Below are positions 44,366 to 52,795 of a stretch of 64,000 bases of DNA, piece by piece. Source of the DNA: Bacillus sp. X1(2014) (GTDB lineage Bacteria; Bacillota; Bacilli; Bacillales_B; DSM-18226); NCBI RefSeq assembly GCF_007678255.1, contig NZ_VEED01000005.1, positions 62,001 through 126,000 of the forward strand, given 5' to 3'. The translations under genes and the position numbers were made by a program. The notes beneath the pieces are model-generated. The model worked only from the letters and a program-made list of their open reading frames with translations, did not search any database and was not told the DNA's origin. Every line of letters begins with the position of its first letter. Position 1 is the first letter of the stretch.

Positions 44366-45199
44366 ATGAAAAAAGCATCATTATTTTTCGTATTGCTACT
44401 TTCAGCAATGATTTTATTAGCTGGATGTGGTTCAAGTGATAAGTCAGAGTCTGGATCAGCAGATGATAATACATTTAAGGTCGGTCTTGAAGCAGGCTAT
44501 GCTCCGTTTAACTGGACGCAAAAGGATGATTCCAATGGCGGTGTGAAAATCGAAGGAACGCAAGAATATGCTGGTGGTTATGATGTTGAAATCGCCAAAA
44601 AAATTGCGGACGGCTTAGGGAAAAAATTAGTGATTGTGAAAACAGAATGGGACGGTTTAGTTCCAGCGCTAACTTCTGGCAAAATCGATGCGATTATTGC
44701 TGGGATGTCACCAACAGCAGAACGTAAAAAGACGATCGACTTCTCAGATAAATACTACAAATCAAATCTAGTTATGGTGGTTAAAAAAGGCGGCAAATAT
44801 GAAGGTGCGACTTCGATTCAAGATTTCAAAGGGGCGAAAATCACCGCTCAATTGAATACTTTCCACTATTCAGTAATTGATCAAATTAAAGGTGTAACAA
44901 AAGCAACTGCGATGGATAATTTCCCGGCGATGAGGGTTGCGCTTGAATCAGGAATTATTGATGGCTACGTTTCAGAACGTCCTGAAGCGGTTAGTGCATC
45001 AGGTGCAAACGATAAGTTCGCGATGGTTGAATTTAAAGATGGATTCAAAACATCAGAAGATGATACAGCGATCGCTGTAGGTCTTGAAAAAGGCGATAAA
45101 AATATCGATAAGATCAATGAAGTGTTAAAAGGAATTTCAGAAGAATCACGTACACAAATCATGGATGAGGCTATTAAGAACCAGCCTGCAGCAAAATAA
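44366..45199 (+). CDS. Amino acid (probably lysine) ABC transporter binding lipoprotein
   Basis: 277 residues from ATG 44366, after GGAGGAG; the longer reading would run through the riboswitch. Lipobox LAGC (Cys21). A family 3 binding protein with LEAGYAPFNW, AGGYDVEIAKKIADGLG and IIAGMSPTAERKKTIDFS. The lysine riboswitch makes lysine the most likely ligand, as sequence alone would only say polar or basic amino acid. It is followed by an attenuator, a permease and an ATPase. Confidence 0.92.
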   Translation: MKKASLFFVLLLSAMILLAGCGSSDKSESGSADDNTFKVGLEAGYAPFNWTQKDDSNGGVKIEGTQEYAGGYDVEIAKKIADGLGKKLVIVKTEWDGLVPALTSGKIDAIIAGMSPTAERKKTIDFSDKYYKSNLVMVVKKGGKYEGATSIQDFKGAKITAQLNTFHYSVIDQIKGVTKATAMDNFPAMRVALESGIIDGYVSERPEAVSASGANDKFAMVEFKDGFKTSEDDTAIAVGLEKGDKNIDKINEVLKGISEESRTQIMDEAIKNQPAAK

Positions 45200-45205
45200 T
45201 GAATT

Positions 45206-45243
45206 CATAAAACCGGCTGTATCCCTATGCAGTCGGTTTTATG
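45206..45243 (+). terminator. Attenuator between binding protein and permease
   Basis: ATAAAACCGGCTG pairs with CAGTCGGTTTTAT over a 10-nt loop. It separates the abundant binding protein message from the permease part. Confidence 0.6.
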
Positions 45244-45267
45244 ATGATGAGACAAAGGGGGAGAAAA

Positions 45268-46002
45268 ATGAGTATCGATTGGATCGTAAAAATCGTTTCA
45301 GAAAACTGGCCAATGTTTCTTCGAGGGGCTGGCACCACGCTCTATATTTCACTAATTGGGACGATATTGGGTGCAATCATTGGGTTATTGGCGGGGGTTA
45401 TTCGAACGATACCTGAACCTGCACGTGGACCCAAAAAGGTTCTTCTAAAAGTGGTTAATGTAATTCTTTCTATTTATATCGAGTTCTTCCGCGGAACACC
45501 GATGATCGTTCAGGCGATGGTCATTTATTATGGTTCTGCTCTCGCGTTTAATATCGATATGAATGTTATGCTTGCGGCGCTCATTATTGTTTCGATTAAT
45601 ACAGGGGCGTATATGGCAGAGATTGTCCGGGGCGGTATCGTTTCAATTGATAAGGGGCAATTTGAGGCAGCTGAAGCGATTGGAATGAATCATTTGCAAA
45701 CAATGATGAATGTCGTATTGCCACAGGTTATTCGCAACATTTTACCAGCAACGGGCAACCAATTTGTGATCAATATTAAAGATACATCGGTTCTGAATGT
45801 TATTTCGGTATCAGAACTTTATTTTTTAACAAAATCAGTGGCAGGGAACAACTTTAGATACTTCGAATCATTCTTCGTCGCTTGCGTCATGTATTTTGTG
45901 ATGACCTTTATTGTAACGAGAATTCTACTTTATGTTGAAAGAAAATTAGAAGGATCAGACAATTACACGATGCTGGGTGAGGAAATAGAGCCAACGAAAT
46001 AA
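45268..46002 (+). CDS. Amino acid ABC transporter permease
   Basis: 244 residues from ATG 45268, after GGGGGAG. HisM/GlnP-type permease with about five helices. The family motif EFFRGTPMIVQAMVIYYG and the EAA loop EAAEAIGMNHLQTMMNVVLPQ are seen. Partner of the binding lipoprotein upstream and the ATPase downstream, under control of the lysine riboswitch. Confidence 0.94.
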   Translation: MSIDWIVKIVSENWPMFLRGAGTTLYISLIGTILGAIIGLLAGVIRTIPEPARGPKKVLLKVVNVILSIYIEFFRGTPMIVQAMVIYYGSALAFNIDMNVMLAALIIVSINTGAYMAEIVRGGIVSIDKGQFEAAEAIGMNHLQTMMNVVLPQVIRNILPATGNQFVINIKDTSVLNVISVSELYFLTKSVAGNNFRYFESFFVACVMYFVMTFIVTRILLYVERKLEGSDNYTMLGEEIEPTK

Positions 46003-46025
46003 TTTGAGAAGAAGGAGGAGAGAGA

Positions 46026-46766
46026 ATGGAAAACGTCATTGAAATTCAGAATTTAAATAAATCGTTTGGAAATCATGAAGTGTTAAAGGATATTGAGTTT
46101 TCAGTCAAAAAAGGGGAAGTTGTCAGTATCATCGGTTCCTCCGGGTCAGGTAAATCCACGCTCCTACGCTGTATCAATCTTCTAGAAAGACCAAGCGGCG
46201 GTCAAATCATTTATCATGGCGAAAATATCTTAGATGACAAGCATGATATTTTTGCCTACCGCAGGAATTTGGGGATGGTTTTCCAACATTTTAATTTGTT
46301 CAATAATCATAATGTCCTCATGAACTGTGTGGTTGGCCAAATTAAAGTCTTGAAACGCTCCAAAGCAGAAGCGGAAAAAGTAGCGATGAAATACTTAAAA
46401 GTTGTCGGAATGGATCGCTATATTAACGCCAAACCAAAACAATTATCAGGCGGGCAAAAACAAAGGGTTGCGATTGCGCGGGCACTTTCAATGGAACCGG
46501 ATGTGATGTTATTCGATGAACCAACATCGGCTCTTGACCCTGAAATGGTCGGTGAAGTGTTAAAAGTCATGAAGGAACTGGCTGGAACGGGCCTAACGAT
46601 GTTAATCGTTACGCATGAAATGGATTTCGCCCGGGAAGTCTCTGACCGGATTGTCTTTATGGATAAGGGTGTGATTGCCGAGGAAGGAAGCCCAGAGCAA
46701 ATCTTCAGCCATCCAAAACAAGAACGGACGAGAGAGTTTTTAAAACGGACGTTAAAAGAAGCATAA
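46026..46766 (+). CDS. Amino acid ABC transporter ATPase, GlnQ type
   Basis: 246 residues. Walker [10 protein letters not shown] (about 37-45), Q-loop [10 protein letters not shown], signature LSGGQKQR, Walker [15 protein letters not shown] and the switch His (VTHEMDFA). Polar amino acid family features. Last gene of the lysine-riboswitch operon, with GGAGG and a short gap before ATG. Confidence 0.95.
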   Translation: MENVIEIQNLNKSFGNHEVLKDIEFSVKKGEVVSIIGSSGSGKSTLLRCINLLERPSGGQIIYHGENILDDKHDIFAYRRNLGMVFQHFNLFNNHNVLMNCVVGQIKVLKRSKAEAEKVAMKYLKVVGMDRYINAKPKQLSGGQKQRVAIARALSMEPDVMLFDEPTSALDPEMVGEVLKVMKELAGTGLTMLIVTHEMDFAREVSDRIVFMDKGVIAEEGSPEQIFSHPKQERTREFLKRTLKEA

Positions 46767-46773
46767 GGGGCAC

Positions 46774-46811
46774 AAAAAAGCTGAATGGAGAGAATCTCCA
46801 TTCAGCTTTTA
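46774..46811. terminator. Bidirectional terminator
   Basis: AAAAGCTGAATGGAGA / TCTCCATTCAGCTTTT with a 3-nt loop, between the ABC operon and the convergent LCP gene. Confidence 0.9.
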
Positions 46812-46812
46812 T

Positions 46813-47745
46813 TTACTTAATTTCTAGTTCTGACTTTAATTCCTTTTGAACCCGTTGGATTTCTTCTTCTGAAACCAATCCATAATAAATGTTATCGATT
46901 CTTGTTCCTTCTTCTTCTATCTCCATTTGCTCAATGGATGTTCCAACATGCTTATAACCTTTTTGAATAGCGACCATTTGATCAAACGTAAGGTTTGTTT
47001 TTACATTTTTGCCGAGGACGGTAAATATACCGGAGAACTTGGTTAAACTGGAGAAACTAGCCCCTTCTTTAATTACCCCTTCAATAATTTGACGTTGTCT
47101 TATTTGCCTGCCAAAGTCACCTCTAGGGTCTTCTTTTCTCATTCTTGTATAGCTTAACGCTTTTTTACCGTTTAGCGTCAATTCTCCTTTTGGAAAATGG
47201 TATCCATCTTGAGTGAAATCTAAGTCATTATTGACCGTTACGCCGCCAACGGCATCGACCATTCCCGTGAAGCCTTTCATGTTAACCTCTATATAATAAT
47301 CAATTGGTATATCGAGAAAGTTTTCAACGGTATCCAAAGCCATAGGGATCCCTCCAAAGGCGTAGGCGTGGTTAATTTTATCCTCCGTCCCTTTTCCAAT
47401 AATTTCAGTTCGAGTATCGCGTGGAATGCTTAGCATTTTTACGGAATTATTGTTGGGATTAACGGTTAATACAATCATGGTGTCAGAGCGGCCCGAGTCT
47501 CCTTCACGCTCATCCACACCCAGCATTAATACCGAAAAAGGATCTTTTTCTTTAAGCGAAACTGGCTCCGCGCGTTTTTCAGATTTTTCTCGTTCCATCG
47601 GCTGATGCATCGCAGCAACAGCATTTTTAAAAGATTTATAGACAGTGGATCCGTAGACTCCCCCGCCAATTACTAGTAGTAGAAGGATTGTGCCGGTCAC
47701 CTTTACCCATTTTCTAAGTCTTCGTTTCCTTTTTTTTAATCGCAT
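46813..47745 (-). CDS. LytR-CpsA-Psr family cell wall glycopolymer ligase
   Basis: 310 residues: a basic N-terminus, one membrane helix (about 14-33), and an extracellular LCP domain. Key Asp/Arg residues are in LMLGVDEREGDSGRSDTMIV and LSIPRDTR, followed by KINHAYAFGG and LSYTRMRKEDPRGDFGRQIRQRQ. LCP proteins attach teichoic acids or other glycopolymers from undecaprenyl carriers to peptidoglycan. The start has GGAGG seven bases upstream. Monocistronic. Confidence 0.95.
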   Translation of the reverse strand: MRLKKRKRRLRKWVKVTGTILLLLVIGGGVYGSTVYKSFKNAVAAMHQPMEREKSEKRAEPVSLKEKDPFSVLMLGVDEREGDSGRSDTMIVLTVNPNNNSVKMLSIPRDTRTEIIGKGTEDKINHAYAFGGIPMALDTVENFLDIPIDYYIEVNMKGFTGMVDAVGGVTVNNDLDFTQDGYHFPKGELTLNGKKALSYTRMRKEDPRGDFGRQIRQRQIIEGVIKEGASFSSLTKFSGIFTVLGKNVKTNLTFDQMVAIQKGYKHVGTSIEQMEIEEEGTRIDNIYYGLVSEEEIQRVQKELKSELEIK

Positions 47746-48085
47746 TCATAAACCTCCAAACTATCAAAGTCAGTTATTCATATCATACGATAAAGGTGTT
47801 TGAAAGTCGTCGATTTTCCATTGCTATTGTCAAAATGTGTCGGAACTCCTATGGAATCATGTTTGAAAAAAGGGACTAAGAACGAATGAAGTCGCTGTAT
47901 TCTGGTTGATTATTACTAGATTAAAAAATGAAGGATTTACAGATAGAAAATTTTTAATTCGTTCCAAGCAATATTCATTGATTAAATCCAATCAATATGA
48001 TAAATCCTAATGGAGGAAATTACTAGAAAGTTGTTTTTTCAAGTAAAGATATTACCCGAGATCATTTGGAAAGGAGCATTAACCA

Positions 48086-48610
48086 ATGCGATTAGAAGGA
48101 AAGAAAGTACTCAGCCTTGTGCACCATGATTTTGAAGATTTAGAGCTATGGTACCCGATTCTTCGACTCCAGGAAGAGGGGGCCATTGTCCATCTTGCAG
48201 GAGAAAAAGCGAATGAAAAGTATATTGGGAAGTACGGCGTACCGGCTACATCCGAATTCTCTTATGATGAAGTGCGCGGGGAAGATTATGACGCAATTTT
48301 AGTTCCAGGAGGGTGGGCTCCAGATAAAATTCGGCGCTTCCCGGAAGTCCTGTCGCTGCTGCAGCAAATGAATGCGGATGAAAAGCCGATTGGACAAATC
48401 TGCCATGCTGGCTGGGTGCTGATTTCGGCCAAAATTCTTGATGGAAAAAAAGTCACGAGTACTCCGGGGATTAAAGATGATATGGAAAATGCAGGGGCTA
48501 CTTGGTATGACGAACCTGTGGTTGTTGACGGCCACCTTGTTTCCAGCCGCCGTCCGCCGGATCTTCCTGATTATCTGCGGGAATTTATCAACGTGTTAGA
48601 ACAGAGATAG
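48086..48610 (+). CDS. DJ-1/PfpI family protein
   Basis: 174 residues. The flavodoxin-like fold has ILVPGGWAPDKIRRFPEV and the nucleophile elbow GQICHAGW with Cys106 and His107. An acidic residue early in the chain (FEDLELWYP) completes the typical catalytic site. Members include general stress protein 18, glyoxalase III and proteases; which activity is present cannot be told. ATG has GGAGC upstream. The 340-bp gap before it (47746-48085) shows no clear element beyond likely promoters for both divergent genes. Confidence 0.9.
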   Translation: MRLEGKKVLSLVHHDFEDLELWYPILRLQEEGAIVHLAGEKANEKYIGKYGVPATSEFSYDEVRGEDYDAILVPGGWAPDKIRRFPEVLSLLQQMNADEKPIGQICHAGWVLISAKILDGKKVTSTPGIKDDMENAGATWYDEPVVVDGHLVSSRRPPDLPDYLREFINVLEQR

Positions 48611-48626
48611 TAAAGTGTGGAAGCAA

Positions 48627-48656
48627 GATAGCGAGCGATTGTTCGCTGTCTTTTTT
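48627..48656 (+). terminator. Terminator of the PfpI-family gene
   Basis: GATAGCGA / TTCGCTGTC stem with a 7-nt loop and six T residues. Confidence 0.75.
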
Positions 48657-48751
48657 CGTTCAGCAAATGGAAAAGCTATTCGTGCATGAAACCTTTCCCC
48701 GAAATCATACGTATGTAATCATAAATAAACGAACGAGGGTGACCACATTAC

Positions 48752-49549
48752 ATGGAAACACGAGATGATTTATTGAATGAACTGGCGATTATTGAAAAGT
48801 GGGAAAATGACCAGAGTGATTTATGGATTTGGGATCGCATCGGCAGACTTCCATTTAAGATTCTTGATAAAATAACCCCCCAATTCATCCACAACAAAGT
48901 GGGGAATCTATTAGAAGAAATCGGCTCCTATATTCAGAATGGCGGCAGCTATTTAATTAAAGAACATAATCTCTTTGAAAAAATTGAAAAAGAAACAGGG
49001 AAACCAATAACCGAGGTATCTGATATTGAGGAGATTCCGTTAGCTGCAATGGATAAGTTAAGCCAGGAGCTGACCGGACAACGGAAGAAGTTTGCGGCCA
49101 TCCAAGGAGCGAGCACAGGAATTGGCGGGATTTTTACTCTTGCGCTCGATGTTCCGGCTTTAATGGGCATCTCTTTAAAAACATTGCAGGAAATCGCCAT
49201 CCTCCATGGATATGATCCGAATGAGAAAAGCGAACGTATTTTTATGATCAAATGCCTGCAGTTTTCCTCGGCAGATATTGTCGGCAAACGAGCGATTCTC
49301 AATGAACTTTCCAGCTATTATCAAAAAGGGAACGGGTCAAGTGAAATGATGTCGCAGCTCCAAGGCTGGCGAGAAGTGGTTTATACTTATAGAGACCAGT
49401 TCGGGTGGAAGAAGCTGTTTCAAATGGTACCTATTGCGGGGATGGTCTTCGGTGCATTTACCAATCGCTCGATGATTAACGACCTAGCGGAGACGGGAAT
49501 TATGCTTTACCGGAAAAGAAGAATTCTTGAACGGTTGGAACAAGAATAG
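48752..49549 (+). CDS. EcsC family protein
   Basis: 265 residues. The EcsC-domain pattern is seen: a soluble helical start, then a hydrophobic segment GASTGIGGIFTLALDVPALM (about 120-140), ISLKTLQEIAILHGYDP, and a second hydrophobic segment near MVPIAGMVFGAFTNR. B. subtilis EcsC lies with the EcsAB exporter, but this is a stand-alone homologue. A monotopic or peripheral membrane protein is likely; function unknown. Confidence 0.88.
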   Translation: METRDDLLNELAIIEKWENDQSDLWIWDRIGRLPFKILDKITPQFIHNKVGNLLEEIGSYIQNGGSYLIKEHNLFEKIEKETGKPITEVSDIEEIPLAAMDKLSQELTGQRKKFAAIQGASTGIGGIFTLALDVPALMGISLKTLQEIAILHGYDPNEKSERIFMIKCLQFSSADIVGKRAILNELSSYYQKGNGSSEMMSQLQGWREVVYTYRDQFGWKKLFQMVPIAGMVFGAFTNRSMINDLAETGIMLYRKRRILERLEQE

Positions 49550-49555
49550 GAATAA

Positions 49556-49588
49556 AAAAAAGGGACAGCATTTTTGCTGTCCCTTTTG
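49556..49588 (+). terminator. Terminator of the EcsC-family gene
   Basis: AAAAGGGACAGC / GCTGTCCCTTTT perfect stem with a 5-nt T-rich loop. Confidence 0.9.
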
Positions 49589-49630
49589 ACTGGATCCATG
49601 GGGCCCGGCCACAACCTTAATTCAAACCTA

Positions 49631-49828
49631 TTAGATATTAACTAGGCTTTCAGTTTTTTCCTCAAAATATTTATGCATGAGTGAATTAAGTTTGATGGAA
49701 AGATTGATGTATTCCGAGCTGCTAGGGCCATCTTGCTTATATATTTCGCTCAGTGTCGTTTTAAGATAAATGATTTCCTTTAAAAGTTCCATATTTTCCA
49801 TTTGAGTTCGTTCGATTGTTTTCATCAT
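49631..49828 (-). CDS. Spo0E-like aspartyl-phosphate phosphatase with altered signature
   Basis: 65 residues from ATG 49828 after CGAGGTG; the 103-residue reading is an over-extension. Two helices with the loop KQDGPSSSEYINLSIKLNSLMHKY match the Spo0E family, which dephosphorylates Spo0A-P to hold back sporulation. The usual SxxLD signature reads SIKLN, so the catalytically important Asp is Asn here. It may be less active, inactive, or act on another partner. Confidence 0.75.
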   Translation of the reverse strand: MMKTIERTQMENMELLKEIIYLKTTLSEIYKQDGPSSSEYINLSIKLNSLMHKYFEEKTESLVNI

Positions 49829-50135
49829 ACACCTCGTAAAATTATTTTTTACTGCCATTGGTTTGGAAGGCATGATGACTTGATTCCCATCTTTTCGTCT
49901 TCTTTCTTTAATACAATTCCAATACCATTCTGATAGTAACATAGTGGATTTTCCATGTGAACAGCGAATTTAAAAGTAAAAATATTTGAAAAAAAGTAAA
50001 TGATATTGGTATATCAATGTATTTAAATAGAGATTTCTAGCTGCTTGAAAATAAACGTCTCCTATATTTCGACAAATTATTTTGTTATAACATCAAAAAC
50101 AAAAATAAAAATATTCAAAAATTTTAAAAAACAGC

Positions 50136-50166
50136 AAAAAAAGAATCCGGCCAAGTGCCGGATCCA
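50136..50166 (-). terminator. Minus-strand hairpin terminator without an evident gene
   Basis: ATCCGGC / GCCGGAT stem with a 5-nt loop. On the minus strand it is followed by seven T residues. No minus-strand gene lies just upstream (50167-50850). It could end an unseen RNA or be left from a lost gene. The rest of the 49943-50375 gap shows nothing recognisable. Confidence 0.55.
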
Positions 50167-50375
50167 AACAAAATATATTAAAAGGGGGTTTTGGAAAAAA
50201 GAGAAAGGTAAATGCTGTCCTCTTCATGTAATTATATTACCCCGAAATCATGAACAAACTATGAATAAACCATTTATATTTTATTAATTATTTAGTATTT
50301 AGTATGATAGATATCAAATCAAGGGCACTAGTATAACTATGTGCAATCCCAAGGGACAATCTGAAGGAGTAATGG

Positions 50376-50575
50376 ATGAGAAAAATAGCAGGTTTATTTC
50401 TATCTGAATTCACACTAGTAGGGCTCGCAGGTTGTGGTGAAAATTCCTTAGCTGTTAAAGAGGTTGAGCAAAGGTTCATTTGAGGTAGGTAAAAAATAAT
50501 AGCTGACTTACCGAAGGCTTTGCTGCCAATGCCCATTGGGTAACCTCTAAAGATGGCAGTCTTAAAAATAACTTC
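50376..50575 (+). pseudogene. Remnant of a small lipoprotein gene
   Basis: An intact ribosome site (AAGGAG) and ATG at 50376 open a frame with a lipoprotein signal (MRKIAGLFLSEF, lipobox LAGC). It ends after 35 codons at TGA 50481-50483. After further frame changes, protein-like text is still readable: FEVGKK near 50479, ADLPKA near 50503, and ANAHWVTSKDGSLKNNF ending at a stop near 50577. A terminator follows directly. I infer a decayed lipoprotein gene with at least two frameshifts; the original family is unknown. Confidence 0.5.
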
Positions 50576-50576
50576 T

Positions 50577-50606
50577 AAAGAGATAGTCGTCGGACCATCT
50601 CTTTTT
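50577..50606 (+). terminator. Terminator of the decayed lipoprotein gene
   Basis: AAAGAGAT / ATCTCTTT stem with a 12-nt loop and TTTTTAT, just after the readable end of the remnant. Confidence 0.7.
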
Positions 50607-50774
50607 ATATATGAAGCTAATTCGCCACTGCCGAATAGAACCCTAGCCCAATATAACGTGAAGGCACCTAAATTATGTATAATTGCACGAAACAACTAAA
50701 TTATGCACAGTACAGGACCTACTTTAAGGCGTACAAAACTTAATTAAATAGGGAAAACCTCTATAGTCAGCATC

Positions 50775-50800
50775 AAGTCTGAAATGAAATTTCAATAATA
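50775..50800. promoter_or_regulatory. Possible MurR-type operator before the HAD gene
   Basis: Contains the palindrome TGAAATTTCA (50785-50794) followed by ATAATATTATT. The TTTCAATAATATTATT stretch resembles sequence found in the murQ promoter (51754-51790). The gap 50607-50774 shows nothing else. Confidence 0.4.
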
Positions 50801-50847
50801 TTATTAAAAGTGTAAAATAAAATAAAATTACAGAGGGGGACTTATTA

Positions 50848-51711
50848 GTGAAGTATCGACTACTCGCAACGGACTTAGATGGCACGTTATTAAACGATCA
50901 AAAAGAGATTGATATGGAAACAATCGAGGCGATTCATGAGTATCGCAAACGGGGTGGTAAGGTTGTCATTTGCAGCGGACGCTCTCCACTATCAACGCAG
51001 TGGATTGCCCGTACGATTGGACTTAGCGGTGAGCCGATCATTGCTTACAATGGAGCGATTCTGCTGGCTGAGAATGGCGAAATCAGCGAGCAATCAGTTT
51101 TTCCATATGAGCCACTGGTGAGTTTCTGGGAATTATGTGAGACGAAGGGTATCTATGCCCATTTTTACGAAGGGGATACGCTGCTTGTCCCAAAGGTTAA
51201 TAAATGGAATGAGCACTGGATTGAAAATAACATCCCCACCCTTGAAAAATCAGGAGGAGAACGTCATCAGTGTCAAAGTGTTCGAGAAAAATGCCAGGTG
51301 AAGGTGGTAGACGACTTTTATCGATACCTGAAGGAGCAGGAGCCAAGCATTACAAAAATTGCCGTATTTGATGAGGGGAATAAACTCCCTGAGTTTACCC
51401 GGCGACTTAAGGAACAGGCAGTGGATATGGAAATTAGCAGTAGTTTTAATTTTATCAATTTAGAAATTACCCCAAGTGGTGTGACAAAAGCATCTGCCCT
51501 TGTAAAACTTACCGAGCAGTTAGGAATTCCACTCTCACAAACCGCAGCGATTGGTGATAATTTTAATGATGCTCTTATGCTCTCGGCTGCTGGCCTCGGA
51601 ATTGCGATGGGAAATGCGCCCGGAAAGGTGAGACAATTAGCGGATCAGGTGACTGGAAATAATAATGAAGCAGGGGTAGCAAAGGCGATTCGCCGTTATT
51701 TGCTTGAATAA
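50848..51711 (+). CDS. Cof-type HAD-IIB phosphatase
   Basis: 287 residues from GTG 50848, after GAGGGGG. HAD motif I is ATDLDGTLLND (nucleophile Asp8), motif II is CSGRSP, a Lys segment is around VTKAS, and motif IV is IGDNFNDALML. The C2B cap fills about residues 85-190. Members dephosphorylate sugar phosphates and similar compounds. It lies just before murQ-murR-murP-mupG on the same strand and shares a palindrome-like promoter element, so a part in amino-sugar phosphate metabolism is possible but unproven. Confidence 0.92.
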   Translation: MKYRLLATDLDGTLLNDQKEIDMETIEAIHEYRKRGGKVVICSGRSPLSTQWIARTIGLSGEPIIAYNGAILLAENGEISEQSVFPYEPLVSFWELCETKGIYAHFYEGDTLLVPKVNKWNEHWIENNIPTLEKSGGERHQCQSVREKCQVKVVDDFYRYLKEQEPSITKIAVFDEGNKLPEFTRRLKEQAVDMEISSSFNFINLEITPSGVTKASALVKLTEQLGIPLSQTAAIGDNFNDALMLSAAGLGIAMGNAPGKVRQLADQVTGNNNEAGVAKAIRRYLLE

Positions 51712-51752
51712 GACCAAGTTCTCCTCATTGTGAAAAAGTGTTTTAAAATAAC

Positions 51753-51804
51753 ATTTCAATATTTTAATAAATAACTTGAAATAATATTTTAACAGGAATA
51801 TAAT
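51753..51804 (+). promoter_or_regulatory. murQ promoter with likely MurR operator
   Basis: TTGAAA (51776-51781), a 17-bp spacer and TATAAT (51799-51804). An inverted pair ATTTCAA (51753-51759) and TTGAAAT (51776-51782) flanks and covers the -35, and TATTTTAA is repeated. This fits a binding site of the RpiR-type MurR encoded downstream. Confidence 0.65.
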
Positions 51805-51813
51805 AAACGTACG

Positions 51814-51827
51814 GGTAACCGCTTTCA
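51814..51827 (+). promoter_or_regulatory. cre-like CcpA site in the murQ operon leader
   Basis: GGTAACCGCTTTCA matches the cre consensus TGWAANCGNTNWCA except for the first base, and lies just after the predicted transcription start. Confidence 0.6.
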
Positions 51828-51861
51828 CCTCAGAAAAGACTTACAGGAGGATAAAGATAAA

Positions 51862-52770
51862 ATGGCAGAAAATCTAGAATTATTAACGACAGAATCGCGC
51901 AATGAACATACGATGCAGATAGATACAGCAAGTCCGCTTGAGATTTTACGAATTATGAATCAACAGGACCGATTGGTCGCTTTAGCAGTGAACGATGTGT
52001 TAACCGATGTGGAAGCGGCTGTTCAATTTGTAGTTGAGTCCTTTAAAAATGGCGGGCGCCTTTTTTATGTAGGTGCTGGGACTAGCGGGAGATTAGGGGT
52101 CCTCGATGCAGTGGAATGTCCGCCTACCTTCAGTACAGACCCCGAAATGGTCCAAGGACTTATCGCAGGGGGAGAAGGCGCTTTTTTGAAAGCAGTTGAA
52201 GGAGCTGAGGATCAGCCGGATTTCGGTGTGAACGATTTGAAGGAAATTGGGCTGACTAAAGATGATACCGTGATTGGTATTGCAGCCAGCGGCCGCACAC
52301 CTTATGTAATAGGGGCACTACGATATGCACGCAGTATTGGAGCAAAAACCGTTGCACTTTCCTGCAATAAAAATGCGGCGATTAGTCAGGAAGCTGACCA
52401 AGCAATCGAAGTCATTGTTGGCCCAGAAGTGCTCACAGGCTCGACCCGCTTGAAATCAGGAACTGCTCATAAGATGATTTTGAACATGATTTCAACTTCT
52501 TCGATGATCCTTTTAGGTAAGGCCTATGAGAATTTAATGGTTGATGTTCATGTGAGTAACCAAAAATTGAAAGAACGGGCAATCGGCATCATCCGTAAGA
52601 TTACCGGGGTTTCCTATGAACAGGCATTGGAAACACTAGAAGCATCCGATCTTCAAGTCAAAACGGCCATCGTCATGATTAAGACGAATACAACGAAACT
52701 TGAAGCAGAACAATTATTAATAGAAGCAAACGGGTATGTAAAAAAAGCAATTCAAAACGTGAAAGAGTGA
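51862..52770 (+). CDS. murQ: N-acetylmuramic acid 6-phosphate etherase MurQ
   Basis: 302 residues. MurQ splits the lactyl ether of MurNAc-6-phosphate, giving GlcNAc-6-phosphate and D-lactate. The SIS-domain sugar phosphate loop [20 protein letters not shown] carries catalytic Glu85, and [13 protein letters not shown] and SNQKLKERA match the family. ATG follows AGGAGG. It opens the murQ-murR-murP-mupG operon. Confidence 0.97.
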   Translation: MAENLELLTTESRNEHTMQIDTASPLEILRIMNQQDRLVALAVNDVLTDVEAAVQFVVESFKNGGRLFYVGAGTSGRLGVLDAVECPPTFSTDPEMVQGLIAGGEGAFLKAVEGAEDQPDFGVNDLKEIGLTKDDTVIGIAASGRTPYVIGALRYARSIGAKTVALSCNKNAAISQEADQAIEVIVGPEVLTGSTRLKSGTAHKMILNMISTSSMILLGKAYENLMVDVHVSNQKLKERAIGIIRKITGVSYEQALETLEASDLQVKTAIVMIKTNTTKLEAEQLLIEANGYVKKAIQNVKE

Positions 52771-52795
52771 ATTTTTTTAAAAGGTGGTCTTTGGT

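Noticed and set aside
45165..45416. Plus-strand frame of 83 codons over the permease start
   Set aside because: It overlaps the attenuator and the permease in another frame; no ribosome site.
50045..50287. Plus-strand frame of 80 codons, Lys-rich
   Set aside because: It is low-complexity AT-rich sequence running through a minus-strand terminator hairpin; no ribosome site.
50288..50695. Minus-strand frame of 135 codons
   Set aside because: It is antisense to the lipoprotein remnant and its terminator; no ribosome site is seen and the text has no domain.
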